A stretch of DNA of 64,000 nt from RZZS01 sp964491785 (GTDB taxonomy: Bacteria > Pseudomonadota > Alphaproteobacteria > Micavibrionales > Micavibrionaceae). The notes below the pieces were generated by a model. That model was given only the letters and a program-made list of their open reading frames with translations, did not search any database and was not told the DNA's origin. How positions within the stretch are numbered: position 1 is the first letter of the stretch; each line of letters starts with the position of its first letter. The position numbers were made by a program, and so were the translations under genes. Of the stretch, positions 28,164 to 36,952 are shown piece after piece. Where the stretch lies: NCBI GenBank assembly GCA_964491785.1, contig CAZBGS010000006.1, positions 1 to 64,000 on the forward strand, read 5' to 3'.

Positions 28164-30275
28164 CTATCCCGATTTCAGGAACTGCACCGCCTGGTCGCGC
28201 TCGAACAGGTAGAGCAGGGTGCGCAGGGCCTTGCCGCGTTCCGAACATAGTTCCTGATCCTTGTTAACTATCAGTCTGGCGTCATCGTTCGCCGCCGCCA
28301 GAAGTTCGGCATGTTCGGCGAGATCCGCAAGCCTGAAATCGGGAAGCCCGCTCTGGCGCACTCCGAGAACGTCTCCTCCGCCTCGCAGCTTTAGATCCTT
28401 CTCCGCGATCAGAAATCCGTCTTCGGTGTCCCTCATCGTCGCGAGCCTTTCTCTCGCCGTCTCGTTAAGCGCTCCCGAATAAAGCAGGAAACAATATGAC
28501 TTGTCCCCGCCGCGCCCGACGCGCCCGCGCAACTGATGCAACTGCGCTAGCCCGAAACGTTCCGCATGCTCTATGACCATGATCGTAGCCTCCGGAACGT
28601 CGACCCCGACCTCGATTACGGTGGTGGCGACAAGAACGGAGATTTCCCCGGACGAAAAGCGCGCCATTACCGCGTCTTTTTCCGCGGGCTTCATGCGCCC
28701 GTGAACCAGCCCGACACTCTCCCCGAAAAAGCTTTTCAATACGTCGTAACGCTCCTCCGCCGCCGCCAGATCGATGACTTCCGACTCCTCGACCAGCGGG
28801 CATACCCAGTAAACCCTTGCTCCGGCCCTGATCTGACGCCCGATCCCCTCGATCATCTGCGAAAGTTTTTCCTGCTGGATCAGCCTCGTGTCCACCGGCT
28901 TCCTTCCCGGCGGCTTTTCGTCGAGACGGCTTACCTCCATATCCCCGTAGGCGGTAAGGGTAAGAGTGCGCGGGATCGGCGTCGCCGTCATCACCAGCAC
29001 ATCGGAACCGCTGCCCTTGCCGGAAAGCAGCATTCTCTGGTGGACGCCGAAGCGGTGCTGCTCGTCGATCACAGCAAGACCCAGATCGGCGAACTCGACC
29101 CCTTCCTGAAAAATCGCATGCGTGCCGATCACCACCTGCGCCGCCCCGCTTTTTATCTGTTGCAGCAAGGCCTCGCGCTCCTTGCCCTTGTTCCGCCCGC
29201 TCAGCACCGCATAACCCACCCCGGCGGCATCCAGCCACGCCTTGAGGCTCTGCCCGTGTTGCCGTGCGAGTATTTCGGTCGGCGCCATCAGTGCCGCCTG
29301 CGCTCCGCTCTGAACCGCGTTGATCATGGTCACCGCCGCCACAACCGTCTTTCCGCTGCCGACATCCCCCTGAAGCAGCCGCATCATCCGCGACGCCGCC
29401 GCCATATCCGCGTCAATCTCGGCAATCGCCCTGACCTGCGCGCCGGTAAGAGAAAAGGGCAGGGAAGCCAGAAGCTTTTCCCGCTTCTCCCCCGCCGTCC
29501 TGAAAGCCCGCCCTTTGTGCCTCTTCTGCCGCGCCCTCACCAGCGCCAGCGCCAGCTGGTTCGCCAGCAATTCGTCATAGGCAAGCCTATGCCGCGCTTC
29601 CTCCAGCCCCCTGGCGTACTCCCTCCCCCCCGGGGAGAGGGCCGGGGTGAGGGTATCGTAATGCGCCATCCTCAACGCCTTGTCCCAGTCCGGCCAGCCC
29701 TGCTGTTTTTTATAGGCCGGATCGAGCCATTCCGGAAAAGGCCTGACGAATTCCAGCGCCGCGTGTACCGCCTTGCGCACCTGCTTGTTGGTAACCCCTG
29801 CGGTAAGCGGATATACAGGCTCCAGAGTCTCGATGCTCTCCCGGTCTTCGGGCTTTGCGATATAGTCGGGATGGACTATTTGCGGAACTCCTTGAAAAAA
29901 CTCCGCCCGCCCGCTGACAACGACTTCCCGCCCTTCCGGAAGCTGCTTTCCAATCCAGTCCTGGCTGGCGTTGAAGAAAACCAGCGTGATGAACCCCGTC
30001 TCGTCCCGGCAGCGCACTTTATAGGGAAGTCCTTTGCGCGCCGACGGCTGGTGCTTGTCCACAATCAGGGAAAGAGTGACGACGCGCCCCTCCGGAATTT
30101 CCGATACTTTCGGAGAAAAGCGCCGGTCGATAAAATCAATCGGCAGATGCCAGAGCAGATCCAGTACCTTCTGCCCTCCCGCAAGCTTCTCCAGCAGCTT
30201 GCCGTTGCGCGGCCCGACCCCTTGCAGGGCGGTCATCGCGCGAAACAACGGATCGAGTTCGAACGGCCTTGGCAT
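28164..30275 (-). CDS. recG: ATP-dependent DNA helicase RecG
   Basis: 703 residues. RecG unwinds and reverses stalled replication forks and branch-migrates Holliday junctions. The wedge domain is at the N-terminus (GVGPRNGKLLEKL). Walker A GDVGSGKTVVA is at about residue 303, the DExH box reads VIDEQHRFGVHQRM near 401, and motif III reads ATPIPRTLTLTA. The RecG-type C-terminal motif RGRVGRGGDKSYCFLLY is present. Residues about 205-219 (TLTPALSPGGREYARG) are encoded by a GC-rich palindromic repeat inserted in frame between wedge and helicase domains. The protein is otherwise complete. Confidence 0.97.
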   Translation of the reverse strand: MPRPFELDPLFRAMTALQGVGPRNGKLLEKLAGGQKVLDLLWHLPIDFIDRRFSPKVSEIPEGRVVTLSLIVDKHQPSARKGLPYKVRCRDETGFITLVFFNASQDWIGKQLPEGREVVVSGRAEFFQGVPQIVHPDYIAKPEDRESIETLEPVYPLTAGVTNKQVRKAVHAALEFVRPFPEWLDPAYKKQQGWPDWDKALRMAHYDTLTPALSPGGREYARGLEEARHRLAYDELLANQLALALVRARQKRHKGRAFRTAGEKREKLLASLPFSLTGAQVRAIAEIDADMAAASRMMRLLQGDVGSGKTVVAAVTMINAVQSGAQAALMAPTEILARQHGQSLKAWLDAAGVGYAVLSGRNKGKEREALLQQIKSGAAQVVIGTHAIFQEGVEFADLGLAVIDEQHRFGVHQRMLLSGKGSGSDVLVMTATPIPRTLTLTAYGDMEVSRLDEKPPGRKPVDTRLIQQEKLSQMIEGIGRQIRAGARVYWVCPLVEESEVIDLAAAEERYDVLKSFFGESVGLVHGRMKPAEKDAVMARFSSGEISVLVATTVIEVGVDVPEATIMVIEHAERFGLAQLHQLRGRVGRGGDKSYCFLLYSGALNETARERLATMRDTEDGFLIAEKDLKLRGGGDVLGVRQSGLPDFRLADLAEHAELLAAANDDARLIVNKDQELCSERGKALRTLLYLFERDQAVQFLKSG
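29615..29660. repeat. GC-rich palindromic repeat in frame inside recG
   Basis: The plus strand reads CCCTCCCCCCCGGGGAGAGG then GCCGGGGTGAGGG. It shares AGAGGGCCGGGG (29636-29647) with the mfd copy and CCCCGGGGAGAGG (29628-29640) with the carB copy. In the recG frame it encodes TLTPALSPGGRE, which is not part of normal RecG. The element does not interrupt the reading frame. Confidence 0.75.
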
Positions 30276-30425
30276 GCCCCCATGTTAGACCATAATCCCC
30301 CGGACTTGAACATCATAGTCAGCGAGGACACAGGAGCGAATGCGATACCCTGTTTCGCGATATTTGAATTGCCGTGCGTAAGCCGTATATACTTGGAATC
30401 GACATCGAACGAAGGATCGCAATCC

Positions 30426-30893
30426 ATGCAAAAATCAATCAGAATATCCGCAGCCGCGCTGCTGCTCGCTGCCTTGCCAATGATCGCGGCCCCGGCCGCA
30501 CTCGCGCAAAATGCCGGTGAATACGCATCAAGAATTTCATCCGCCTGCGCCGGAAGCTGGCAAAGCCAGAATTGCCTGAAGGCGGTCTCGGAATCGTCCA
30601 TGGCACTGACAACGAACTATATGGCCAGCCTCGACCGCCGCGGCAAATCCGCAGCTTCCGAAACCGTAAAGCAGCATTGCGCCGCCTCCACCGCCGCGAT
30701 GACCGAGCAGATCCCCGCCGGAGCGATGCTAAGCGCATACACCGAATGCGCCAACACTATTTATGATGTTTCCGAGCAAACCGGCGTCGAACCCGACCAG
30801 TCGCTTTACCTGCTTCTCGTCGGCCCGGTTCTCTGCCTCTCCGGCGACCGCCGCTGCACTGCGGTCGAACAGGGGCTTAAAAGTTACAGGTAA
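30426..30893 (+). CDS. Hypothetical exported Cys-rich protein
   Basis: 155 residues from ATG 30426 (GAAGGAT about 9 bases upstream). The frame is open far upstream only because it shadows recG. Signal peptide SIRISAAALLLAALPMIAAPAALA. The mature part has six cysteines (SACAGSWQSQNCLKAV, KQHCAAS, TECANT, LCLSGDRRCTAV), suggesting up to three disulfides, and is helical in character. Divergent from recG. Family not recognised. Confidence 0.65.
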   Translation: MQKSIRISAAALLLAALPMIAAPAALAQNAGEYASRISSACAGSWQSQNCLKAVSESSMALTTNYMASLDRRGKSAASETVKQHCAASTAAMTEQIPAGAMLSAYTECANTIYDVSEQTGVEPDQSLYLLLVGPVLCLSGDRRCTAVEQGLKSYR

Positions 30894-31014
30894 AGTTTCA
30901 GAAGTTAATTGGATAATATCCATGTGCAAATGCCATTATGGCAGGCGGTCGGCCTGGGATTTCCCCACCGGTATTCACCAGCCCATGGAGGGCATTCGGG
31001 CGTTGCCTCATCTA

Positions 31015-31098
31015 TCAGGCGTGCATAATACTCCGCTGATCCGCAAAAGCGGTATTGAACACGGGAAGAACGAGCAGCAGATAGAGGAAGTATTTCAT
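31015..31098 (-). CDS. 27-residue secreted or membrane small ORF
   Basis: ATG 31098 encodes MKYFLYLLLVLPVFNTAFA followed by DQRSIMHA and a stop. GAGGGTGAT lies just upstream, and the ATG lies 2 bases past the stop codon of the DUF2157 gene, a layout that favours coupling. The hydrophobic 19 residues look like a signal peptide with an AFA cleavage site. It may be a real small exported peptide or the surviving 5' end of a longer lost gene. Confidence 0.45.
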   Translation of the reverse strand: MKYFLYLLLVLPVFNTAFADQRSIMHA

Positions 31099-31099
31099 A

Positions 31100-32356
31100 T
31101 CACCCTCTGAATTTGATGGAAGTCCTGTATGTAATCATCCCGGCGATTATCACCATCGCCCCCATTCCCATCAGTACCAGCGGCCACCCGATAACGTCAC
31201 TGAAATACTTCGAAGTATAGTAACCGATAAACCCGAGCAGCGCGGCAATCGCAGTCGCCAGCAAAACTCTGCTCTTCTGCCGCAGGCTTGCATAAAGCAT
31301 TATTGCGGGCAGAACGGGGAAGATAACGTCGTAACTGCTGTTCTCCACAATCACGAAACCGCTGGCATAAAGCAGAACAGAGCCAATGAAATACCAGAGC
31401 GGCGAGAGCGTCCCTCCGAAATGACCCTTGACCCAGTAACCGGCAAGCAATATAGAAACCGCCGCCCCAAGGGCTGTATACTTGAACACCAGCGCATCGT
31501 ATAACCCTGTATAATACAGTAGATATTTTCCTGTGAGATTTACAAGGAACAGCAGCGAAGTGATTATCATCGTGCTGCTGCCGATATACATTGCCCAGAC
31601 CATCATCGACAAAATAATGGTCACCAGCAGAATGTCGGCATCGGTATTGCCCAGATAATAATAAGCGCCAGAAAGAAACATCGCCTGACCCGCGACCAAA
31701 GTTACCGGAGCCACCGCTTTCATGCCGCTGCCGTGAATGCGACAGCCCAGATACAAATAGGTAATTCCCGCCGCCATCCAGAGCATAGGTTCGTTGATAC
31801 CGAGATATTCGAGCGTACATCCGTACCATATTGCTCCATACAAAAGCGTGAAGAACAGGAGCGTTGCTCGCCGTACTGTAAGGAATGCAAGCCCGCATTG
31901 AAGCGCCATGATCCCGAAAACCACCACGCTTGCCAGCAATGCGTCGTTGCCCGATCCATACTCTTTGAGTAACACGAACAGCCCTCCCGGCTCGCTGAGA
32001 CAGGCGAAGATAAATACCGGAGTTGCCGATTTGGCATAACGAGGATCTTTGTGAAGCGCGAGGGCGGTAACAAATGCCCCAAGTGCGATGCCAAGCGTAA
32101 GTATGACCCGGGGCAGGGAACTTAAATCCCCCCAGACAATCCCCATATATATTGAATATCCGGCAACGATCAGCGCTCCGCCAAGATAAGTCAGCAATCC
32201 AGCGATGAAATTCCTGCCGCGTTTCGGATCCTTCCTTTCCGTAAGCACTTCCTTGTTACCAAGGGCTTGCTCGATTTCCCCTATGCCAAGATTATTCCGT
32301 TCAGCGATTTCGGAAATCTTGCGTAATGCTTTTTTCTGCGTTTCTGTGAAGTTCAT
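31100..32356 (-). CDS. DUF2157 multi-pass membrane protein
   Basis: 418 residues. A short cytoplasmic N-terminal part (MNFTETQKKALRKISEIAERNNLGIGEIEQALG) carries the DUF2157 pattern, followed by at least ten hydrophobic segments, beginning FIAGLLTYLGGALIVAGYSIYMGIVW. DUF2157 membrane proteins have no established function. It starts in the ATGA overlap with the upstream gene (32353-32356), so the two are translationally coupled. The 27-residue ORF follows within 2 bases. Confidence 0.8.
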   Translation of the reverse strand: MNFTETQKKALRKISEIAERNNLGIGEIEQALGNKEVLTERKDPKRGRNFIAGLLTYLGGALIVAGYSIYMGIVWGDLSSLPRVILTLGIALGAFVTALALHKDPRYAKSATPVFIFACLSEPGGLFVLLKEYGSGNDALLASVVVFGIMALQCGLAFLTVRRATLLFFTLLYGAIWYGCTLEYLGINEPMLWMAAGITYLYLGCRIHGSGMKAVAPVTLVAGQAMFLSGAYYYLGNTDADILLVTIILSMMVWAMYIGSSTMIITSLLFLVNLTGKYLLYYTGLYDALVFKYTALGAAVSILLAGYWVKGHFGGTLSPLWYFIGSVLLYASGFVIVENSSYDVIFPVLPAIMLYASLRQKSRVLLATAIAALLGFIGYYTSKYFSDVIGWPLVLMGMGAMVIIAGMITYRTSIKFRG

Positions 32357-32946
32357 TTCGTTTTCCAGGCTATCAGCCTCAGGTTATAAACGTTTTGCGG
32401 CAGCCCCCGTATCCTTTCAATTCTCCCGCCTTTGGTGATTCCATGGCCCCGGTTCCTGCCGCTGGAAAAAATTTCCGTCATCAGATTGTAGTCGTAATGC
32501 CCAAGCTGCCCGAATTCATAACCGTCAGGAGACACGCTGGACGAACTCCATTCCATGTCCGATATTCCCGGCAGAAACAGCTCGACGGTCTTGCCCTCCA
32601 TTTCCTCCGGGGGATTGAGCCAGCCGGAAGGAAGGGGCAGTGGAACCGGCTCTGCCGCCATCGTTCTCGCGTTCACAAGATACACATCCGGAACCTGCCG
32701 GTAATTGTAGTGATCGTTCCGATTCTTTCCGGGATAGGTGAAGCTGGCCACAAGCTTGCCGCCGATCATACTGAAATCCACCGCGCTTTGATACACGTTA
32801 GTCACCAGAAAATCGTAACGCGGCGGCTCGGTCGATGTCCGGCTCACCTGCCTTGCGGTCACAAAGAACGCCGCCAGCAACACCGGCAGTGCCAGAGCGA
32901 TGACAAGCGTGATATTTTCTTTGATAATTAGCTGGACAGGCTTCAT
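32353..32946 (-). CDS. Single-span membrane-anchored partner of the DUF2157 protein
   Basis: 197 residues from ATG 32946 (GGAGAG 8 bases upstream; the frame itself opens at 33030). One N-terminal span, NITLVIALALPVLLAAFFVTA, is followed by a periplasmic-looking domain containing PPRYDFLVTNVYQSAVDFSMIGGKLVASF, a proline-rich stretch VPLPLPSGWLNPPEEMEGK and VYNLRLIAWKTK at the end. DUF2157 genes are often paired with small membrane partners, but I do not recognise this one. The 4-base ATGA overlap with DUF2157 marks one operon. Confidence 0.65.
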   Translation of the reverse strand: MKPVQLIIKENITLVIALALPVLLAAFFVTARQVSRTSTEPPRYDFLVTNVYQSAVDFSMIGGKLVASFTYPGKNRNDHYNYRQVPDVYLVNARTMAAEPVPLPLPSGWLNPPEEMEGKTVELFLPGISDMEWSSSSVSPDGYEFGQLGHYDYNLMTEIFSSGRNRGHGITKGGRIERIRGLPQNVYNLRLIAWKTK

Positions 32947-32979
32947 GCTGGGCTCTCCGTAAATCGAAGTTATTTCTGA

Positions 32980-33252
32980 ATGATAATAGCCCCTGACGAC
33001 ATCGAAACCAAACGTAAACTTCTGATCCACCGCTCAAAATACCGCGGCACGAAAGAACTCGACATTTTCTTCAGCGCTTTTGCGCAAACGCATCTCGGCG
33101 GCTTCTCGCCGGAAGAACTTGACGAATATCAGAGAATTCTGGAAACGCATGAGCCCGTACTGTTCGACTGGATCTCGGGAAGATCCGCCCCGCCGGAGGA
33201 AATGCGAGGCCCGGTAATGGAAAAAATACTCTCCTTCGTAATCCACCCGTAA
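32980..33252 (+). CDS. sdhE: FAD assembly factor SdhE (succinate dehydrogenase assembly factor 2)
   Basis: 90 residues. SdhE promotes covalent flavin attachment to SdhA, and is also called CptB or YgfY. The RGxxE motif that contacts the flavoprotein is in HRSKYRGTKELDIFFSAFAQTHL, and LDEYQRILETHEPVLFDWI follows the DUF339 pattern. In alphaproteobacteria this gene commonly lies between recG and mfd. Here it is the same with an insertion (the 30426-32946 block) on the recG side. mfd begins 121 bases downstream. Confidence 0.93.
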   Translation: MIIAPDDIETKRKLLIHRSKYRGTKELDIFFSAFAQTHLGGFSPEELDEYQRILETHEPVLFDWISGRSAPPEEMRGPVMEKILSFVIHP

Positions 33253-33373
33253 TGTCCTGAATTATCATGCCGATAAAAAACAAGACATTGTTCCCGGCGA
33301 AGGCCACCGCAGACATGACGTTAATTAACAAAAAACTTGCCTCTTTCCCCGCGCTTCTATTTATATCAGGGCC

Positions 33374-36300
33374 ATGAGCGATCTGGCCGAAAAACCCGAT
33401 GCAATCCCGCCGGATTTCAAACTCCTCCCCGGCTGTCCGGAGGGGCAGGATGCGCGTGTGCTTGCAGGGATCGCCCGGGAGCTTATGCGCGAAGACCGCA
33501 TCCTGATCCATATCGCGATCGACGACGCCCGTGTCTCCACCCTCGAAGACCTGCTTTCTTTTTTCGCGCCGGATGTAAAAGTCCTGAAGTTCCCGGCATG
33601 GGATTGTCTTCCCTATGACCGGGTCTCGCCGCACCCCGATATCGTCGCAAGGCGCGTTGCCGCTCTTGTCGGTCTCCTCTCCTGGAAAAACGAGCGTGAA
33701 CGCTGCCCGAGAATACTGCTGACCACCATAAACGGCTCGGGCCAGCGGGTCATGCCGGTATCAGCGCTAGAAAATTCCTCCCTTTATGCCAGGCCGGGAA
33801 CCGTGCTGCCCCGTGAAAAACTGGAAGCGTTCCTGCAGCGCGGCGGCTATACACGTACACAAACCGTACGCGAACCCGGAGAGTACGCCGTACGCGGCGG
33901 CATCGTCGATCTTTATCCTTCCGGAAGCGACCAGCCCTTGCGCATCGACTTCTTCGGCGACGAGGTCGAGAACATCCGCCGTTTCGACCCCTCGACCCAG
34001 CGCAGCGAGGAAAAGATAAAGGAGATAAAACTCCAGCCTGCCACCGAATTCTTTCTCGATGAAGAATCCATTGCCCGCTTCCGCTCCGGATACCGCGAGA
34101 TTTTCGGCACCGTGCGAAACAATGATCCACTGTATGAGTCTGTATCGGAAGGCAGACGGTACAATGGCATGGATCACTGGCTGCCGCTATTCCATGAAAA
34201 CATGGATACGCTGTTCGATTACGCCCCGGCCGCCCGTGTGACGACCGATCAGCACGGCCCGCAGGCATTCGAAGAAAGAAACGCGCAGATCCGCGATTTC
34301 TACGAATCGCGAACGACCCTCAAGGAGGCCGCTCTCGCCCGCAAGAAAAAATCTCAGGATGTAAGCCTGAGCGGAGCGATATACAATCCGCTTCCCTCTG
34401 AAATGCTCTACCTGCGTCCTGAGGAATGGACGGCGCGTTGCGGCAATGCGCAAGTCCTCTCTCCTTTCTCTCCCGTAGAGGGCCGGGGCGGGGAAAGTGA
34501 CGGCCAGGGCAGGAAAGGCCGCGACTTCGCCGATATCCGCGCTCTTCCGGATGGCGACGTCTTCGCGGAACTGAAGAAACATATCCTCCAAACGCAAAAT
34601 CCTGCATCAAGGAACATCCTGGTCGCCACCTACAGTGAAGGCTCCCGCGAACGTTTAAAGGGTTTGATGGATAATGCCGGAATTGGCCCCCTTGCCAATT
34701 GCGGCAAGTGGGAAGATTGCAAGAAAATGCGTTCCGGGCAGGTCGGTCTGGCCATTCTTGCCCTTGAACACGGCTTCGTATCGCCCGATCTTGCGGTCAT
34801 CACCGAGCAGGATATCCTTGGCGACCGCCTTGCCCGCAAAACCTCGAAGCGTCGCAAGGCCGACAACTTCTTAAAAGAGGTCTCCTCGCTCTCCGCGGGC
34901 GATCTGGTGGTTCATATCGACCACGGCGTCGGGCGATTCATCGGCCTTGAAACCGTGGAGGCGTTCAAGACCCTGCACGACTGCCTGAAGATTGAATACG
35001 CCGGCGGCGACCGGCTGTTCGTCCCGGTCGAGAATATTGAAGTCCTCTCCCGCTTCGGCAGCGACGAAGGCATTGTCCAGCTTGACAAACTGGGCGGGGC
35101 CGGCTGGCAGGCGAGGAAAGCCAAAGTCAGGAAAGATCTGCTGGAGATGGCGGGCAAGCTTCTCGACATCGCCGCCGCCCGTAAACTGAAAAAAGCCGAC
35201 CGCCTGCAGGTCGGCCCGGATATCTACAACGAATTCGCCGCCCGCTTCCCCTATAACGAAACCGATGACCAGGAGCGCAGCATCCAGGCGGTTCTGGAGG
35301 ATCTGGACAGCGAGCATCCGATGGATCGTCTTGTCTGCGGCGATGTCGGTTTCGGCAAGACCGAAGTTGCCTTGCGCGCCGCCTATGTAAGCGCGATGAG
35401 CGGGGCGCAGGTCGCCGTAGTCGTTCCGACCACTCTGCTTGCCCGTCAGCATTTCAACAATTTTAAAGCCCGTTTCGCCGGTACCGGCATAAGGGTGGAG
35501 CAGCTCTCGCGCATGGTGGGCGCGAAAGACGCCGACCTCGTGAAACGCGGCCTGCGCGAGGGCAGCGTCAGCATCGTCATAGGCACGCACGCAATTCTCG
35601 GAAGCAACGTCAAATTCGCCAATCTCGGCCTCGTCGTGGTCGACGAGGAGCAGCGCTTCGGCGTCAAACAAAAAGAACGGCTCAAGGAACTCCGCGCCAA
35701 CGTCCATGTCCTGACCCTGACCGCGACGCCGATCCCGCGCACGCTGCAAATGGCTCTGACAGGGGTGCGCGACATGAGCATAATCGCCACGCCCCCGGTG
35801 GACAGGCTTGCGATCCGCACTTTCGTCCTTCCCTTTGACCCGGTAGTCATCCGTGAGGCCCTGCTCCGGGAACACTACCGCGGCGGCCAGTCCTTCTACG
35901 TCTGCCCGAGAATCAAAGACATCCAGGAGGTCGAGGAACAAATCCGCGAACTGGTGCCGGAAGTGCGTCTGATCTCCGCCCACGGCCAGATGCCCCCGAG
36001 CGAGCTCGAAGAACGCATGACCGCCTTTTACGATGGCCAGTACGACGTTCTGCTGGCCACTAACATCGTCGAAAGCGGCCTTGATATTCCGACAGCCAAC
36101 ACCATGATCGTCCACCGCGCCGACATGTTCGGCCTCGCGCAGCTCTATCAGATCCGGGGCCGCATAGGCCGCTCGAAGATCAGGGCGTACGCCTACCTTA
36201 CCTATGAGCCGTACAAAAAACTCACGGATCAGGCGCAAAAACGACTCGAAGTGCTGGAGACCCTCGATACGCTCGGGGCAGGCTTCCAGCTCGCCAGCCA

Positions 36301-36892
36301 TGACATGGACATTCGCGGCGCAGGAAACCTGCTCGGAGAAGAGCAATCCGGCCACATCAGGGAAGTCGGCGTTGAACTCTACCAGCAAATGCTGGAGGAA
36401 GCCGTCTCCGCCGCCCGCGAGGGCACCGGCTTCGAGCGCGAGATCGCAGATCAGTGGTCTCCCTCGATCAATGTCGGCATGTCTGTTCTTATCCCGGAAT
36501 ATTATGTCCCCGACCTGAATGTAAGGATGAGCCTCTACCGCCGCCTGACCGATGTTCATGAGGCAGGAGACACCGAATCCTTCGCCGCCGAACTTATCGA
36601 CCGTTTCGGCCCCGTGCCCGATGAAGTTGAAAATCTGCTCCGGATAGTCGAAATAAAACAGCTATGCAAGCAGACGGGAGTCGATCGTGTCGACGCCGGC
36701 CCGAAAGGCGCGGTCATAGGCTTCTACAAGGATAGTCCGCCCGAGCCGCAGAAACTCCTGCAATGGGTGATGTCCAATCCCGGCATCAAAATCCGCCCCG
36801 ACCAGAAACTCGTGGCAATCCGCCAGTGGGACAAGCCGCAACAGCGCATAAAAGGCGTGAAATCGATCCTCAAGGAAATGTCATTGCTCTAA
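33374..36892 (+). CDS. mfd: Transcription-repair coupling factor
   Basis: 1172 residues. Mfd removes RNA polymerase stalled at DNA damage and recruits UvrA. The UvrB-like N-terminal module includes LLSFFAPDVKVLKFPAWDCLPYDRVSP, the RNA polymerase interaction domain is near residue 480-560 (DLVVHIDHGVGRFIGLETV), and the translocase module follows: Walker A GDVGFGKTEVALRAA near 656, VVDEEQRFGVKQKE near 757, ATPIPRTLQMAL, and the MFD-type RGRIGRSKIRAYAYL. Residues about 361-377 (SPFSPVEGRGGESDGQG) are encoded by a palindromic repeat and are not typical of the family. A terminator lies 160 bases beyond the stop. Confidence 0.98.
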   Translation: MSDLAEKPDAIPPDFKLLPGCPEGQDARVLAGIARELMREDRILIHIAIDDARVSTLEDLLSFFAPDVKVLKFPAWDCLPYDRVSPHPDIVARRVAALVGLLSWKNERERCPRILLTTINGSGQRVMPVSALENSSLYARPGTVLPREKLEAFLQRGGYTRTQTVREPGEYAVRGGIVDLYPSGSDQPLRIDFFGDEVENIRRFDPSTQRSEEKIKEIKLQPATEFFLDEESIARFRSGYREIFGTVRNNDPLYESVSEGRRYNGMDHWLPLFHENMDTLFDYAPAARVTTDQHGPQAFEERNAQIRDFYESRTTLKEAALARKKKSQDVSLSGAIYNPLPSEMLYLRPEEWTARCGNAQVLSPFSPVEGRGGESDGQGRKGRDFADIRALPDGDVFAELKKHILQTQNPASRNILVATYSEGSRERLKGLMDNAGIGPLANCGKWEDCKKMRSGQVGLAILALEHGFVSPDLAVITEQDILGDRLARKTSKRRKADNFLKEVSSLSAGDLVVHIDHGVGRFIGLETVEAFKTLHDCLKIEYAGGDRLFVPVENIEVLSRFGSDEGIVQLDKLGGAGWQARKAKVRKDLLEMAGKLLDIAAARKLKKADRLQVGPDIYNEFAARFPYNETDDQERSIQAVLEDLDSEHPMDRLVCGDVGFGKTEVALRAAYVSAMSGAQVAVVVPTTLLARQHFNNFKARFAGTGIRVEQLSRMVGAKDADLVKRGLREGSVSIVIGTHAILGSNVKFANLGLVVVDEEQRFGVKQKERLKELRANVHVLTLTATPIPRTLQMALTGVRDMSIIATPPVDRLAIRTFVLPFDPVVIREALLREHYRGGQSFYVCPRIKDIQEVEEQIRELVPEVRLISAHGQMPPSELEERMTAFYDGQYDVLLATNIVESGLDIPTANTMIVHRADMFGLAQLYQIRGRIGRSKIRAYAYLTYEPYKKLTDQAQKRLEVLETLDTLGAGFQLASHDMDIRGAGNLLGEEQSGHIREVGVELYQQMLEEAVSAAREGTGFEREIADQWSPSINVGMSVLIPEYYVPDLNVRMSLYRRLTDVHEAGDTESFAAELIDRFGPVPDEVENLLRIVEIKQLCKQTGVDRVDAGPKGAVIGFYKDSPPEPQKLLQWVMSNPGIKIRPDQKLVAIRQWDKPQQRIKGVKSILKEMSLL
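34452..34500. repeat. GC-rich palindromic repeat in frame inside mfd
   Basis: TCTCTCCTTTCTCTCCCGTA followed by GAGGGCCGGGGCGGGGAAAG. It shares AGAGGGCCGGGG (34477-34488) exactly with the recG copy. It encodes SPFSPVEGRGGE within a linker region of Mfd that is variable between species, so it is tolerated without frameshift. Confidence 0.7.
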
Positions 36893-36919
36893 TAGAAACA
36901 AATACTTGTGACTGCATTT

Positions 36920-36948
36920 TTGCCCGGAATCCCAGTTTGCGATATTAT
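36920..36948 (+). promoter_or_regulatory. Sigma70-like promoter for the mfd-terB intergenic RNA
   Basis: TTGCCC (36920-36925) and TATTAT (36943-36948) are separated by 17 bases. The predicted start, 6-8 bases after the -10, falls on the first bases of a long-range stem at 36953. It is downstream of the mfd stop at 36892. Confidence 0.5.
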
Positions 36949-36952
36949 TTAT

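Noticed and set aside
28566..30420. Long plus-strand frame opposite recG
   Set aside because: Only the last 155 codons (from 30426) have a signal peptide and ribosome site; the rest is a recG shadow.
34871..36559. 562-codon minus-strand frame across mfd
   Set aside because: Antisense shadow of mfd; no start context and no domain.
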